From: Crocinitomicaceae bacterium
GTDB lineage: Bacteria > Bacteroidota > Bacteroidia > Flavobacteriales_D > Crocinitomicaceae
Length of the DNA stretch: 54,383 nucleotides
Assembly: GCA_029247685.1 (NCBI GenBank)
Contig: JAQWKT010000025.1
Location: 1-54,383 of the forward strand
Direction: 5' to 3'
The notes beneath the pieces were generated by a model. The model was not told the DNA's origin, did not search any database, and saw nothing but the letters and a program-made list of their open reading frames with translations. Positions 16,891-25,581 of the stretch are shown here, one piece after another. How positions within the stretch are numbered: position 1 is the stretch's first letter; each line of letters opens with the position of its first letter. The position numbers and the translations under genes are program-made.

Positions 16891-17664
16891 CTATACCATT
16901 TTAATGAATTTCTCACTTTTTAAACGAAGCCTTTTTCCATAAACCCCATTGGAGGCCCTTTTTCCTGCACTAATAACCATGCATATTTCAGCTCCAGAAG
17001 GAAGGTTTAAAAGCGCCTTAATTCTTTTAGAATCCATTCCCTCCATCGGACAAGAATCGTAGCCATAAGCCCTTAAAGACAGCATTAAGTTTTCGCATGC
17101 AAGAGCAGTAGTTTTATGTGCCCAAACTCGCATATCGGAATTAGAAGTAGGTTCGCGAGGAGTAACTTTTTTAATGCCTCGGAAATATAAAATAAAACGC
17201 TTAAATACACCAAACAAACCAAATACACCTTGATTATAGGCCAATGGAACTATTTTCCTATAATAGGATAAAACGGCCTTAGGAACTTTTCTTTCTGAAT
17301 TTTCAAAATTTGATACTATTTGTTTTGCATTCTCTTTCCACGTATCGGTTCTTGCAACGCATACCACCAATTCTTGAGCAGTGGAGGCAGCGGGTTGTCC
17401 CAAACAATATTTTTTTAATTGTTCTTTTTTAGAAGGATCTTTAACCCAATAAAATTCCCAGCATTGTAAATTAGAACTCGTTGGAGCTAGTAAGGCAAGT
17501 TCCAAACATTCCATCATGTCTTTTTCTTCTACTTTTTCTGAAGTAAAGGAGCGAATACTTCTTCTACTCTTGATGGTTTTTATGAATTCTTCCTTATTTA
17601 TGGTTTCTGCTTTTTCCTCATAATCTAGTTTGGGAATAGCAGAAAATATACTTGTTTTAGACAT
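16891..17664 (-). CDS. Nitroreductase family FMN-dependent oxidoreductase
   Basis: A 257-residue nitroreductase-fold protein. The N-terminal RRSIRSFTSEKV (about residues 34-45) is the FMN-phosphate-binding motif, LAPTSSNLQCWEF (75-87) supplies flavin contacts, and the C-terminal ENLMLSLRAYGYDSCPMEG segment is typical of the family. Such enzymes use NAD(P)H to reduce nitroaromatics, quinones or enones; the true substrate is unknown. An internal hydrophobic loop (LAYNQGVFGLFGVFKRFILYF) is longer than in minimal members and may contact the membrane or a lipid-like substrate. It lies 10 bp downstream of the aldehyde dehydrogenase gene, so both probably act in one pathway. Confidence 0.9.
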   Translation of the reverse strand: MSKTSIFSAIPKLDYEEKAETINKEEFIKTIKSRRSIRSFTSEKVEEKDMMECLELALLAPTSSNLQCWEFYWVKDPSKKEQLKKYCLGQPAASTAQELVVCVARTDTWKENAKQIVSNFENSERKVPKAVLSYYRKIVPLAYNQGVFGLFGVFKRFILYFRGIKKVTPREPTSNSDMRVWAHKTTALACENLMLSLRAYGYDSCPMEGMDSKRIKALLNLPSGAEICMVISAGKRASNGVYGKRLRLKSEKFIKMV

Positions 17665-17674
17665 CTTTATCTTT

Positions 17675-19060
17675 TTATAATCGAAGTAACTTTTTTATCC
17701 ATTTAAAGTTTCTTAATGAATACGGCGAATACTTTAAAGAGAGTTCAAAAAATGTTGGTTTATCCATGATACTTTTATAATGAGAAAAATCGGAAAATCC
17801 TTTTTTGCCATGATAATTCCCAAAACCACTTTCTCCAACTCCTCCAAATGGGAGTTTTGGATTGGTAAATTGCATAATCACTTCATTTATTGCACCACCA
17901 CCAAAAGAAAGTTCTTTTATAAACTTCTTTTTTATCTCTTTTTTACTGGTAAACATATAGGCCGCCAATGGCTTTGGCCTCGACTGAAGCTTCAAAAACA
18001 AATCATTGATATCCTTATATTCAATAACAGGCAGTAATGGGCCAAATATTTCGGATTCCATAATGGCATCTTCAAAATTTACATTGTTCAGTATAGTTGG
18101 GAATACAATCCGTTTATCCAAATCATAATCTCCACCATAAAAAACGGTTGCCCCCTCTATTAATTCAATCAACCTTTGGGTATTATTGGAATTAATGATC
18201 TGCACATAATTGTCGTTTTCAATAGCATAACTTGCTTGTTTTATTTCTGCTACAAGTAGGGTTAAAAACTTTTCTTTAATGGAGTGATGAACCACACAAT
18301 AATCTGGAGCAATGCAAGTTTGTCCTGCATTTAAAAATTTGGCCCAAACCATTCTTTTTATCCCCATTTTTAAATCGGCCGTTTCGGTAAAAATCGCTGG
18401 GCTCTTGCCCCCAAGTTCCAGGGTAACTGGGGTTAATTTTTCGGCAGCTTTGGCATAAATTATTTTGCCCACCCTGGTGCTTCCAGTGAAAAATATTTTA
18501 TCAAATTTTTGTTCTAGAATAATACTCGTTTGTTTGACACCACCTTCGATTACAGAAATGGCCTCTGTATTTAACTCATCATTAAAAAGAGCTGCCATCG
18601 CTTTGCTAGTGTGAGAGGCAATCTCACTTGGTTTTAATATAACTGTATTTCCTGCGGCAACTGCAGAAACTAAAGGCAAGATGGATACGTTATATGGATA
18701 ATTCCAAGCGCCAATAACCAAACACACGCCAAGAGGTTCAGGCACAAGAAAACTTTTTGCAGGGAAATTTAAAATATTTGTTCCAACACGTTTTGGTTTT
18801 GCCCAATATTTAAGACGACGACAAGCTCGATCAATTTCATGATAAATAGACCCCAATTCAGTCATATAGGTTTCTATTTCGGATTTTTTAAAATCCTGAT
18901 AAATTGCATCGTACAGCTTCGATTCATTTTCTTGCAAAAGAATCTTAATGCGTTTAAGAATTTTTATCCGATAGGAAACATCCAAAGTTTTTCCAGATCG
19001 AAAGAACTTTCTTTGATTGTCAACCATTGATTTTATCTCTATTTTTTTATCGTTATTCAC
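17675..19060 (-). CDS. Aldehyde dehydrogenase, class 3-like
   Basis: A 461-residue ALDH of the short class-3 type (fatty or coniferyl aldehyde dehydrogenase-like). Key elements: Asn120 in GAWNYP, Lys143 in LKPSE, FTGSTRVG (191-198), general base Glu215 (LELGGK) and nucleophile Cys249 (NAGQTCIAPDY). The C-terminus is hydrophobic and basic (FELSLKYSPYS, then FKWIKKLLRL), as in class-3 enzymes that associate with membranes. It oxidises aldehydes to acids using NAD(P)+. It precedes the nitroreductase by 10 bp and diverges from an acyl-CoA ligase across 107 bp; a lipid-aldehyde to fatty-acid to acyl-CoA route would fit the trio (inference). Confidence 0.93.
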   Translation of the reverse strand: MNNDKKIEIKSMVDNQRKFFRSGKTLDVSYRIKILKRIKILLQENESKLYDAIYQDFKKSEIETYMTELGSIYHEIDRACRRLKYWAKPKRVGTNILNFPAKSFLVPEPLGVCLVIGAWNYPYNVSILPLVSAVAAGNTVILKPSEIASHTSKAMAALFNDELNTEAISVIEGGVKQTSIILEQKFDKIFFTGSTRVGKIIYAKAAEKLTPVTLELGGKSPAIFTETADLKMGIKRMVWAKFLNAGQTCIAPDYCVVHHSIKEKFLTLLVAEIKQASYAIENDNYVQIINSNNTQRLIELIEGATVFYGGDYDLDKRIVFPTILNNVNFEDAIMESEIFGPLLPVIEYKDINDLFLKLQSRPKPLAAYMFTSKKEIKKKFIKELSFGGGAINEVIMQFTNPKLPFGGVGESGFGNYHGKKGFSDFSHYKSIMDKPTFFELSLKYSPYSLRNFKWIKKLLRL

Positions 19061-19167
19061 AAATAGTAAAATATTTAGGGTTGGTTTAGCTTAAAGCATT
19101 TACAATTTTATTAAATTTAACTTCTTTTCTTGAAAAGAATCTTTTTTTTACTAAAATACAACATATT

Positions 19168-20823
19168 ATGAGTGATTTTCCATGGTTCAAATCCTACCCC
19201 TCTGAAGTTCCACAATCCATCGAATTAAATAGATATAATAGTCTTGTCGAAATTTTTGATCAATCCGTTAAAAATTTTGGCGATAAGATTGCCTATAAAA
19301 ACATGGATGTTGAAATAAGTTTTAACGACGTTTCTGCGCATGTAGATGCACTAGTATGGCATCTACAAAACAATACTAACCTTAAAAAAGGGGACAGAAT
19401 TGCACTTCAAATGCCAAACCTTTTGCAATTTCCAATCACAATTTTTGCATGCTTAAAGGCCGGTCTTGTTATTGTTAACACAAATCCTTTATATACCGCA
19501 GAAGAAATGCGACATCAGTATAAAGATTCTGGTGCAAAAGCAATTATTATTCTTGAAAACTTTGCACATAATTTGCAAGAAATACTTGGTGAAACTGAAA
19601 TTGAAACAATTATTACCACTACTATTGGAGACATGCTTGGTGGTTTGAAAGGAGCAATCACCAATTTTGTAGTTCGAAAAATAAAGAAAATGGTCCCTCC
19701 ATTTACTCTTAATAATACGACTGCTTTAAAACAAGTTTTTAAAGACTGTCTAGGGAAAAAGGGAGAAGCCGTTGATCTAGCAAAAAACGATAACGCTTTT
19801 TTACAATATACTGGTGGAACAACTGGAGTTTCTAAAGGAGCGGTTCTTTCTCATGGAAATATATGTGCAAATGTCCAACAAGTAGAAGCATGGATTGGAC
19901 ACAAATTTGAAGATGGACAAGAAACCATTATCACCGCACTTCCGATGTATCACATTTTTGCGCTTACAGCAAACTGTGTCGTATTTTTTAGATATGGAGC
20001 AAAAAACATTTTGATTACCAACCCTCGTGACATGAAAGGCTTTTGCAAAGACTTAAAGAAAAATCCATTTACGTTTATAACTGGAGTTAATACGCTGTTC
20101 AATGGACTTTTAAATCAAGAGGCTTTTCGCAACCTTGACTTTAGCGAATTAAAAATGGCTCTTGGAGGAGGAATGGCTGTTCAGGATGTTGTTGCTACAG
20201 AATGGGAAAAAGTAACCCAAAGTCCCTTACTGGAAGCTTATGGATTATCTGAAACCAGTCCAGCTGCTACCATAAATCCAGTTGGTGGAAATCACAAAAC
20301 AGGTACTATAGGACTTCCTTTGCCAAATACAGACATTAAGATATTTGACGATAGCCGAGTAGAAGTTGCACAAGGAGAAAAAGGAGAAATTGGAATCAAA
20401 GGACCACAGGTAATGAAAGGCTACTGGAATCGACCAGAAGAAACTTCTAATTGCATGCATGGAGATTATTTCCTTACAGGGGATATTGGCATTATCGATA
20501 AAGAAGGATTCTTCAAAATTGTGGATCGTAAAAAAGAAATGGTCCTAGTTTCTGGATTTAATGTTTATCCGAGTGAAGTGGAAAAAGCAATCACTGAAAA
20601 CCCAAAAGTATTGGAGGTTGGAGTTCGAGGTGGGAAAAATGATGACGGAACCGAATATGTAATGGCATTTGTGGTAAAAAAGGACGGATCTTTAACCAAA
20701 GAAGAGGTTATTGAAACCTGCAGAGAAAAATTAACCAATTATAAAGTTCCACGCGAAGTTCATTTTAGAGAAGAATTACCAAAATCTAATGTCGGGAAAA
20801 TTTTAAGACGATTGATGAAGTAA
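19168..20823 (+). CDS. Long-chain fatty acid-CoA ligase (FadD-like)
   Basis: A 551-residue acyl-activating enzyme with the ANL-superfamily motifs: P-loop YTGGTTGVSKG (214-224), EAYGLSETSPA (~353-363), YFLTGDIGIID, the hinge region DRKKEMVLVSGFNVYPSEVE, and the C-terminal catalytic Lys in PKSNVGKILRR. The sequence and length are those of bacterial FadD rather than acetyl-CoA synthetase. It converts fatty acid, ATP and CoA to acyl-CoA at the inner membrane surface. It is divergent from the ALDH/nitroreductase pair and is followed by a clear terminator, so it is monocistronic. Confidence 0.94.
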   Translation: MSDFPWFKSYPSEVPQSIELNRYNSLVEIFDQSVKNFGDKIAYKNMDVEISFNDVSAHVDALVWHLQNNTNLKKGDRIALQMPNLLQFPITIFACLKAGLVIVNTNPLYTAEEMRHQYKDSGAKAIIILENFAHNLQEILGETEIETIITTTIGDMLGGLKGAITNFVVRKIKKMVPPFTLNNTTALKQVFKDCLGKKGEAVDLAKNDNAFLQYTGGTTGVSKGAVLSHGNICANVQQVEAWIGHKFEDGQETIITALPMYHIFALTANCVVFFRYGAKNILITNPRDMKGFCKDLKKNPFTFITGVNTLFNGLLNQEAFRNLDFSELKMALGGGMAVQDVVATEWEKVTQSPLLEAYGLSETSPAATINPVGGNHKTGTIGLPLPNTDIKIFDDSRVEVAQGEKGEIGIKGPQVMKGYWNRPEETSNCMHGDYFLTGDIGIIDKEGFFKIVDRKKEMVLVSGFNVYPSEVEKAITENPKVLEVGVRGGKNDDGTEYVMAFVVKKDGSLTKEEVIETCREKLTNYKVPREVHFREELPKSNVGKILRRLMK

Positions 20824-20845
20824 TCCTTCTATTCTATTTAACTAT

Positions 20846-20877
20846 AAGGGCATTCCAATGAATGCCCTTTTTTTATT
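20846..20877 (+). terminator. Rho-independent terminator after the acyl-CoA ligase gene
   Basis: AAGGGCATT (20846-20854) pairs perfectly with AATGCCCTT (20861-20869) around a 6-nt loop, followed by a run of T to 20877. Confidence 0.9.
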
Positions 20878-20888
20878 ATTTTTAGTAA

Positions 20889-22700
20889 ATGACAAAAAAA
20901 CAAGCTCTTTTTATTTATCTGTTATTTTTCTCGTTTTGTTTCTATGGACAAAACACGATAAAAGACACCATCTCTGTTAGTCAATTTGTGGAAGACATGG
21001 TTAATTATGATGGGCCTGGACCTGGATATAAGATACGAAATAAACTTATTCAAACTGATTTTTCCGATACCACGAAAAAAGATCAATATTTCTATTATGG
21101 CCTTGATCCAAAATTGCTTGCAAAACACGACAGTATTGTTAAAGCAAGAAATTATGTGGTCGATCACCCTGTATTTATAGGTAAATGTGATTTTCAAAAG
21201 GATTGGTATTTTGTCTTTAGACATATTGTGTTTAACAAAATTGTTGTTCTAAGAGATGTAAATGATTTTTGGGGAATATTTGAAAATTGCACATTTAAAG
21301 GAGGTTTATTGATTTTAAATGGGAATTCTAAAAACACAATAAATTTTAAAAATTGCCAGTTCAATGGCATTCAGCTAAGCCTTTATGAATCAAGTGGTAT
21401 CTTTTTTCAAGAATGTAAATTTGATCAAAACAAAACAGATTCCATGCTTACTAAAGTCTTTACAGGTGCTGCCATGAAAGAATGGTATTGTGGAGGTATA
21501 TTTCCATCTGCAGAAACTAAAGCAATGCTAAGTTTTACAAAATGCATCTTTCCTAAAAGAACTAGTACCAATCAAAATAAATCAATTCCTAACATTTTTA
21601 CTTTTGGGGGGAAGTTAAAAAGTTTGATTTTGGATGAAAATGACTTTTCAAATCAAATTATTGAATTTTCAGGATTAAAAATAGAGGATGATCTTTTAGT
21701 ACGTAAATGTAAGTTTCATTATCCAATCAATGTTGGCGCACTCTCTTTGCCTAAAAACACCAATTTTAAATGGAATAAAGGGTTTAATTTGTGTGTACGT
21801 AATGGAGAATCCAAAACTTCAGAAGAGTATTACAACAACCCATATATTGGTAAAGGCGATAAACAATTAAAACAGCAATTTTTATATGACGAACTTTTAA
21901 GCGGGTTTAACAAGTTTTTTAAGATGTATAAGGATCGAGGAGACATGGAGTCTGCAAATGCATGTTACATTGAAATGAAAGATTTGGAAACTCGAATGCT
22001 GCAATACAAATACAAAAAAGACAAGAGCCTTGTTAACTTTTTTAATCTAAAAATTAACCAGTTCCTAGAATATTTTTGTGATTATGGAACAAACCCTGCA
22101 AAGTCTTTAATTAAATCGATGTATATCATCTTATACTTTTCGATTTTTTATTTCTTTTTCTATAGTTCTTGGGATAAAATAAATCGTGGGTTTTTTATAA
22201 AAAGATATAAAAACCTCATTGAATATGTCACTTCCAACAAAAAACTTGAAGATTTTTATAATGAAAAAAATACCAAAGAAATGGAAGCATTTGAACGGTT
22301 TAAATCCGAATCCCTTGAAGCTAGAAAAAAAATGCCCTTTCTGCTGCATTTAATTGCCCTGCCTTTATATAAGTTCTCTCTAATCAAATACCAAACCAAT
22401 AGATTCTTATTTCGTAAAACGGACTTCTTTAAGCAACAATGGGATATCCAGCCATTTATTAAAAGAGTATTAAAAGGGATAATGCTATATATAGCAGTCC
22501 TTGTTTATTTGTTATTCATCGTACTTTTAAGAGGAATAAATTCTTTGGCATTAAGCATCAATACTTTTTCGACGCTTGGATTTGGAGACATACCTGTTAC
22601 AGGTTTATCAAGATATGTAGCTATAATAGAAGGTTTTATAGGTTGGTTTTTGCTTTCTATTTTCAGCGTTTCTTTGATAAGTCAAATTCTACAACTTTAG
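20889..22700 (+). CDS. Two-TM potassium-channel pore fused to a large exported N-terminal domain
   Basis: A 603-residue protein. Residues 1-20 form a signal peptide ending in FYGQ. Residues ~90-290 are beta-strand rich with repeated FENCTF, FKNCQF, FQECKF and VRKCKF units, resembling pentapeptide-like or right-handed beta-helix repeats. A charged helical linker (~325-375) follows, then a hydrophobic segment at ~405-427, a cytosolic-type loop, a TM at ~530-548, a pore loop with filter TLGFGD (562-567) and a last TM (~576-600). The filter marks a K+-selective Ion_trans_2 pore. I infer that the signal peptide places the repeat domain in the periplasm. Odd: the channel ends three residues after the last TM, with no RCK domain, so sensing probably lies in the N-terminal part. 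It starts 11 bp after a terminator. Confidence 0.82.
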   Translation: MTKKQALFIYLLFFSFCFYGQNTIKDTISVSQFVEDMVNYDGPGPGYKIRNKLIQTDFSDTTKKDQYFYYGLDPKLLAKHDSIVKARNYVVDHPVFIGKCDFQKDWYFVFRHIVFNKIVVLRDVNDFWGIFENCTFKGGLLILNGNSKNTINFKNCQFNGIQLSLYESSGIFFQECKFDQNKTDSMLTKVFTGAAMKEWYCGGIFPSAETKAMLSFTKCIFPKRTSTNQNKSIPNIFTFGGKLKSLILDENDFSNQIIEFSGLKIEDDLLVRKCKFHYPINVGALSLPKNTNFKWNKGFNLCVRNGESKTSEEYYNNPYIGKGDKQLKQQFLYDELLSGFNKFFKMYKDRGDMESANACYIEMKDLETRMLQYKYKKDKSLVNFFNLKINQFLEYFCDYGTNPAKSLIKSMYIILYFSIFYFFFYSSWDKINRGFFIKRYKNLIEYVTSNKKLEDFYNEKNTKEMEAFERFKSESLEARKKMPFLLHLIALPLYKFSLIKYQTNRFLFRKTDFFKQQWDIQPFIKRVLKGIMLYIAVLVYLLFIVLLRGINSLALSINTFSTLGFGDIPVTGLSRYVAIIEGFIGWFLLSIFSVSLISQILQL

Positions 22701-22701
22701 C

Positions 22702-23115
22702 TTATTGCAGTTTAATTTGAATGGTTTTGTTTTGATCAAGAACTATTTGCGTATCTTCAAAAGAAGGTGCTGATAAAACCGGTTTTATGTCATTTGAAAA
22801 GCCATATTTTTCGGTTGGTATTCCAACAAAATTTCGATTACATACCTTGTCTGAGTTTTTATCGTAAAAAATAGCAACCGCATATTTTCCTTTAACAAGG
22901 TTTTTAATGGTATAACTCATTTTCCAGTTAGTCACTTTAAAATAAAAACGTTTGTACTCCTTTCCAACTTTCGGAAAATCCTTTGCATTATTATACAAGC
23001 CAATTTGCATGTGCCCTTTTAAAAATGGAATATTTGGAATTTTGACCGTTAAATCATGTTGGGAAAAGAGATTAAAACTTGATGAAAAAATGATTATAAA
23101 TAGCAGGTATCTCAT
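22702..23115 (-). CDS. DUF2141 family exported protein
   Basis: A 137-residue small exported protein: signal peptide 1-18 (ends FSQ), then a single beta-sandwich domain with the DUF2141 pattern (GHMQIGLYN, YTIKNLVKGKYAVAIFYDKNSD, GIPTEKYGFSND). Members are periplasmic or secreted and of unknown function. Its start overlaps the FkbM methyltransferase stop by 4 bp (translational coupling). Its stop lies one base from the stop of the convergent channel gene, leaving no room for separate terminators. Confidence 0.87.
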   Translation of the reverse strand: MRYLLFIIIFSSSFNLFSQHDLTVKIPNIPFLKGHMQIGLYNNAKDFPKVGKEYKRFYFKVTNWKMSYTIKNLVKGKYAVAIFYDKNSDKVCNRNFVGIPTEKYGFSNDIKPVLSAPSFEDTQIVLDQNKTIQIKLQ

Positions 23116-23909
23116 CTTAGAGCATATAAGTTAATTAAATTGGTTTGTTCCAAAGACTTTTCTTTTTCGCCGATTATTTTTGTAAATCCTTTTTGTGTTA
23201 AAAGAGATTTTACTTCATTTGCTCTTCCATCAACGTCATGAACCTCCATTACAATCGAATTTATTAATGGCCAATGTTCGTCATTGATTCCCATTAATAC
23301 ATCCCACTCCTGTCCTTCACAATCCATTTTTAATAAGGTTATTTTATCCATCTTTTCATCATGAATCATGCCGGAAAGAGTTTTTACGGGGCACTCTACT
23401 GTTTTTTTTCCTTTTCTTAAATACCATGCAATTAATGGGATAGTGAAGTTTGGGATTAATTTAGACCACCAAAAAGAATCGGGCGAGTTTTTAATGCTCC
23501 CCTTAACCGCTTTATGAAATGCTTTTGGATCTTTTTCCCACATCTCTGGATTAGAGGTAGATAAAGCAGGGCTATTCGGGAAATAGGTAAATTTTAAGAT
23601 TTCTTCTTTGGAACCCAAGCCCACTTGATAGGCATAAAAAAGTTTATTTTGACTTAAAATCGTATTTTTTTTGAGTACCTTAAAAATATCTGGAACTGGT
23701 TCAAAACTATGAATAGTAATGTGTTTGAATCGTTGCGAAGCCCTTATACCAAAAACGCCAATATTTGCTCCAACATCTACCACAACATCTCCATCTTTTA
23801 ATTCGATACCATGATTAAAATATCCATTAACATGATCATCTAAAACAATAGCTTCGGCTGATTTTAAACAATATATAGGAGTCTTGTCGGTTAGTCTAAT
23901 TTTTTTCAT
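23112..23909 (-). CDS. FkbM family methyltransferase
   Basis: A 265-residue SAM-dependent methyltransferase. DGDVVVDVGANIGVFG (about residues 39-54) is the motif I glycine loop, HSFEPVPDIF corresponds to the ribose-binding acidic position, and TLLKMDCEGQEWDVLMG with IVMEVHDVDG is the FkbM signature. FkbM enzymes O-methylate polyketides, glycans or similar small molecules. No signal peptide. Located directly upstream of the DUF2141 gene in a two-gene unit and divergent, with 23 bp between, from the hydroxylase-family gene. Substrate unknown; glycan modification is a fair guess only. Confidence 0.9.
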   Translation of the reverse strand: MKKIRLTDKTPIYCLKSAEAIVLDDHVNGYFNHGIELKDGDVVVDVGANIGVFGIRASQRFKHITIHSFEPVPDIFKVLKKNTILSQNKLFYAYQVGLGSKEEILKFTYFPNSPALSTSNPEMWEKDPKAFHKAVKGSIKNSPDSFWWSKLIPNFTIPLIAWYLRKGKKTVECPVKTLSGMIHDEKMDKITLLKMDCEGQEWDVLMGINDEHWPLINSIVMEVHDVDGRANEVKSLLTQKGFTKIIGEKEKSLEQTNLINLYALR

Positions 23910-23932
23910 ATAATATTCTTAACTTTAAGGCG

Positions 23933-24634
23933 ATGACAGCGGGAAAATTTGTTTTTATCACCATCACTCTTTTGTTGTGCTGCAATTTATTAGGCTTAAT
24001 CATATCGCTTGTCACTGTTCATTTTAAAAGCATTCAAAAATACCGGAGACAAGATAAAAAAATAAATCCAAGTATTTTTTATCAACGTCTCCCATTAATC
24101 GGATTTAACATTTTTATTTTATGTCTTTTCTCTTCATTTGGATTATATTTTTTGTTTCCTCTTTTTGATAAAAGCTTAGATTTTAATTTATTAGTTGTAG
24201 CTCTACAAGTATTCATTATTTTATTTGTGGATGATTTTTTCTTTTATTTCTTGCATCGATGGATGCATGAAAACAAGTATATTTTAAAAAAAGTACACCG
24301 AATTCATCACAAAGCCACCGCTCCATTTGCTTTGGAATACCTTTATGTTCATCCATTTGAATGGATGCTGGGATATACGGGGCCATTTATCGGAATAATC
24401 TCTATTGGATTATTCACCGACTCCCTAAATATTTGGGCATTTTGGATCTATCTTCTACTGCGAAACATCCATGAATTAGAAGTTCACTCGGGTTTTAATT
24501 CTAAGATAAGCAAGTGGATTCCTTTTTGGGGAGAAAACGAACATCATGACATTCATCATGAAAAATTAGATGGCAATTATGCTACCACTTTTACGCTTTG
24601 GGATTACCTATTTAAAACAAAAATGAAAGAATAA
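23933..24634 (+). CDS. Sterol desaturase / fatty acid hydroxylase superfamily membrane protein
   Basis: A 233-residue integral membrane protein with about four hydrophobic segments and the histidine clusters of the di-iron superfamily: HRWMH (108-112), HRIHH (122-126), and HHDIHHE near the C-terminus, plus a distal His in the LEVHSGF segment. It should use O2 and an electron donor to hydroxylate or desaturate a lipid (fatty acid, sterol, carotenoid or ornithine lipid); the substrate cannot be told. Only 23 bp separate its start from that of the divergent FkbM gene, so their promoters must overlap. The cspA gene is convergent, with a hairpin between. Confidence 0.92.
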   Translation: MTAGKFVFITITLLLCCNLLGLIISLVTVHFKSIQKYRRQDKKINPSIFYQRLPLIGFNIFILCLFSSFGLYFLFPLFDKSLDFNLLVVALQVFIILFVDDFFFYFLHRWMHENKYILKKVHRIHHKATAPFALEYLYVHPFEWMLGYTGPFIGIISIGLFTDSLNIWAFWIYLLLRNIHELEVHSGFNSKISKWIPFWGENEHHDIHHEKLDGNYATTFTLWDYLFKTKMKE

Positions 24635-24640
24635 AAAAGA

Positions 24641-24672
24641 CAAAAAAAAGCCTATCAACAAATGATAGGCTT
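24641..24672 (-). terminator. Terminator of the cold-shock gene
   Basis: AAGCCTATCA (24648-24657) and TGATAGGCTT (24663-24672) form a perfect 10-bp stem with a 5-nt loop. The A-rich run on its left is the T-tract on the minus strand, so it terminates cspA; on the plus strand there is no T-tract. Confidence 0.85.
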
Positions 24673-24692
24673 GCAAAAAAATATAAGTGTTG

Positions 24693-24884
24693 TTATGCTT
24701 TCTTTACGTCGACCGCATTTAAACCTTTTCTACCTTCTTTTAATTCGAATTCCACTTTGTCTCCTTCTTTTATTTCATCAATAATTCCATACACGTGTAC
24801 AAAGTGTTCTTTTTCTGATTCATCTTCAACTATAAAACCAAAACCTTTAGTTTCATTGAAAAATTTTACTGTTCCTGTATTCAT
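24693..24884 (-). CDS. cspA: Cold-shock domain protein
   Basis: A 63-residue single cold-shock domain. RNP1 is seen as KGFGFI (13-18) and the RNP2 position as HFVHV, followed by GDKVEFELKEGRKGLNAVDV. This is a single-stranded nucleic acid chaperone. Slightly unusual: RNP2 reads HFVHV rather than VFVHF, and the protein is short. A -7 box lies close upstream and a strong terminator downstream, so it is monocistronic. The 244 bp between it and dtd hold no gene that I can see. Confidence 0.94.
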   Translation of the reverse strand: MNTGTVKFFNETKGFGFIVEDESEKEHFVHVYGIIDEIKEGDKVEFELKEGRKGLNAVDVKKA

Positions 24885-24904
24885 AAATAATATTTAATTG
24901 AATG

Positions 24905-24912
24905 CAAAAATA
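24905..24912 (-). promoter_or_regulatory. -7 box of the cold-shock gene
   Basis: TATTTTTG on the minus strand fits TAnnTTTG and would give a ~16-nt leader. No long cold-shock leader of the E. coli cspA kind would then exist, unless a second promoter lies further upstream. Confidence 0.4.
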
Positions 24913-25128
24913 CAAGATTATTTTCAACTAGAAAAAAATACCACAAAATTTAATATTTAATAACAAATAAAACACCCTCAAAACCTTGCTATAAAACCTT
25001 ATTACACTAACAATTAATCTTCAAATAAATATAAACTTGTACTTGAAGCACCTCTTTCCCCCCATAACATCAAAAAAAACTTGATGATATTCTATCCTAA
25101 GCTTTATTCAATCCTTATAAGTAAACCT

Positions 25129-25581
25129 TCATTCTCTATTTTTAGAGTCTATGGCTATAGTAACCGGACCATCATTTAATAACGAAACTTTCATGTCGGC
25201 TCCAAATTCTCCGTTTTGGATATTTAAATTGGTTTGTATTTGTAAAATCTCATTAAACCTTTCATACAAATTTAAAGCATAATCAGGATTTGCGGATCGT
25301 ATAAAACTTGGTCGATTTCCTTTTTTTGTAGAAGCAAATAAAGTAAACTGGCTAACCACTAAAATTTCCCCAGTAATATCTTCTATAGAAAGATTCATTT
25401 TTTGTTGATGATCCGAAAAAATTCGTAAGCCAAGCACTTTTTTAATTGCCCAATGTAAATCTGATTCATCATCTAATTCTTCAAAAGCGATAAACAACAA
25501 CAAGCCATTATTAATTTGCCCTACAATATTTTGATTAATACTTACCGAGGCACTCTGTACTCGTTGAATTAACACCCTCAT
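25129..25581 (-). CDS. dtd: D-aminoacyl-tRNA deacylase
   Basis: A 150-residue protein of normal Dtd length. The two active-site motifs are present: SQFTL (77-81) and NDGPVT (136-141), which meet across the dimer interface. It removes D-amino acids and glycine wrongly attached to tRNAs. Its start overlaps the rsgA stop by 4 bp, so it is co-translated with a ribosome assembly factor. Confidence 0.96.
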   Translation of the reverse strand: MRVLIQRVQSASVSINQNIVGQINNGLLLFIAFEELDDESDLHWAIKKVLGLRIFSDHQQKMNLSIEDITGEILVVSQFTLFASTKKGNRPSFIRSANPDYALNLYERFNEILQIQTNLNIQNGEFGADMKVSLLNDGPVTIAIDSKNRE

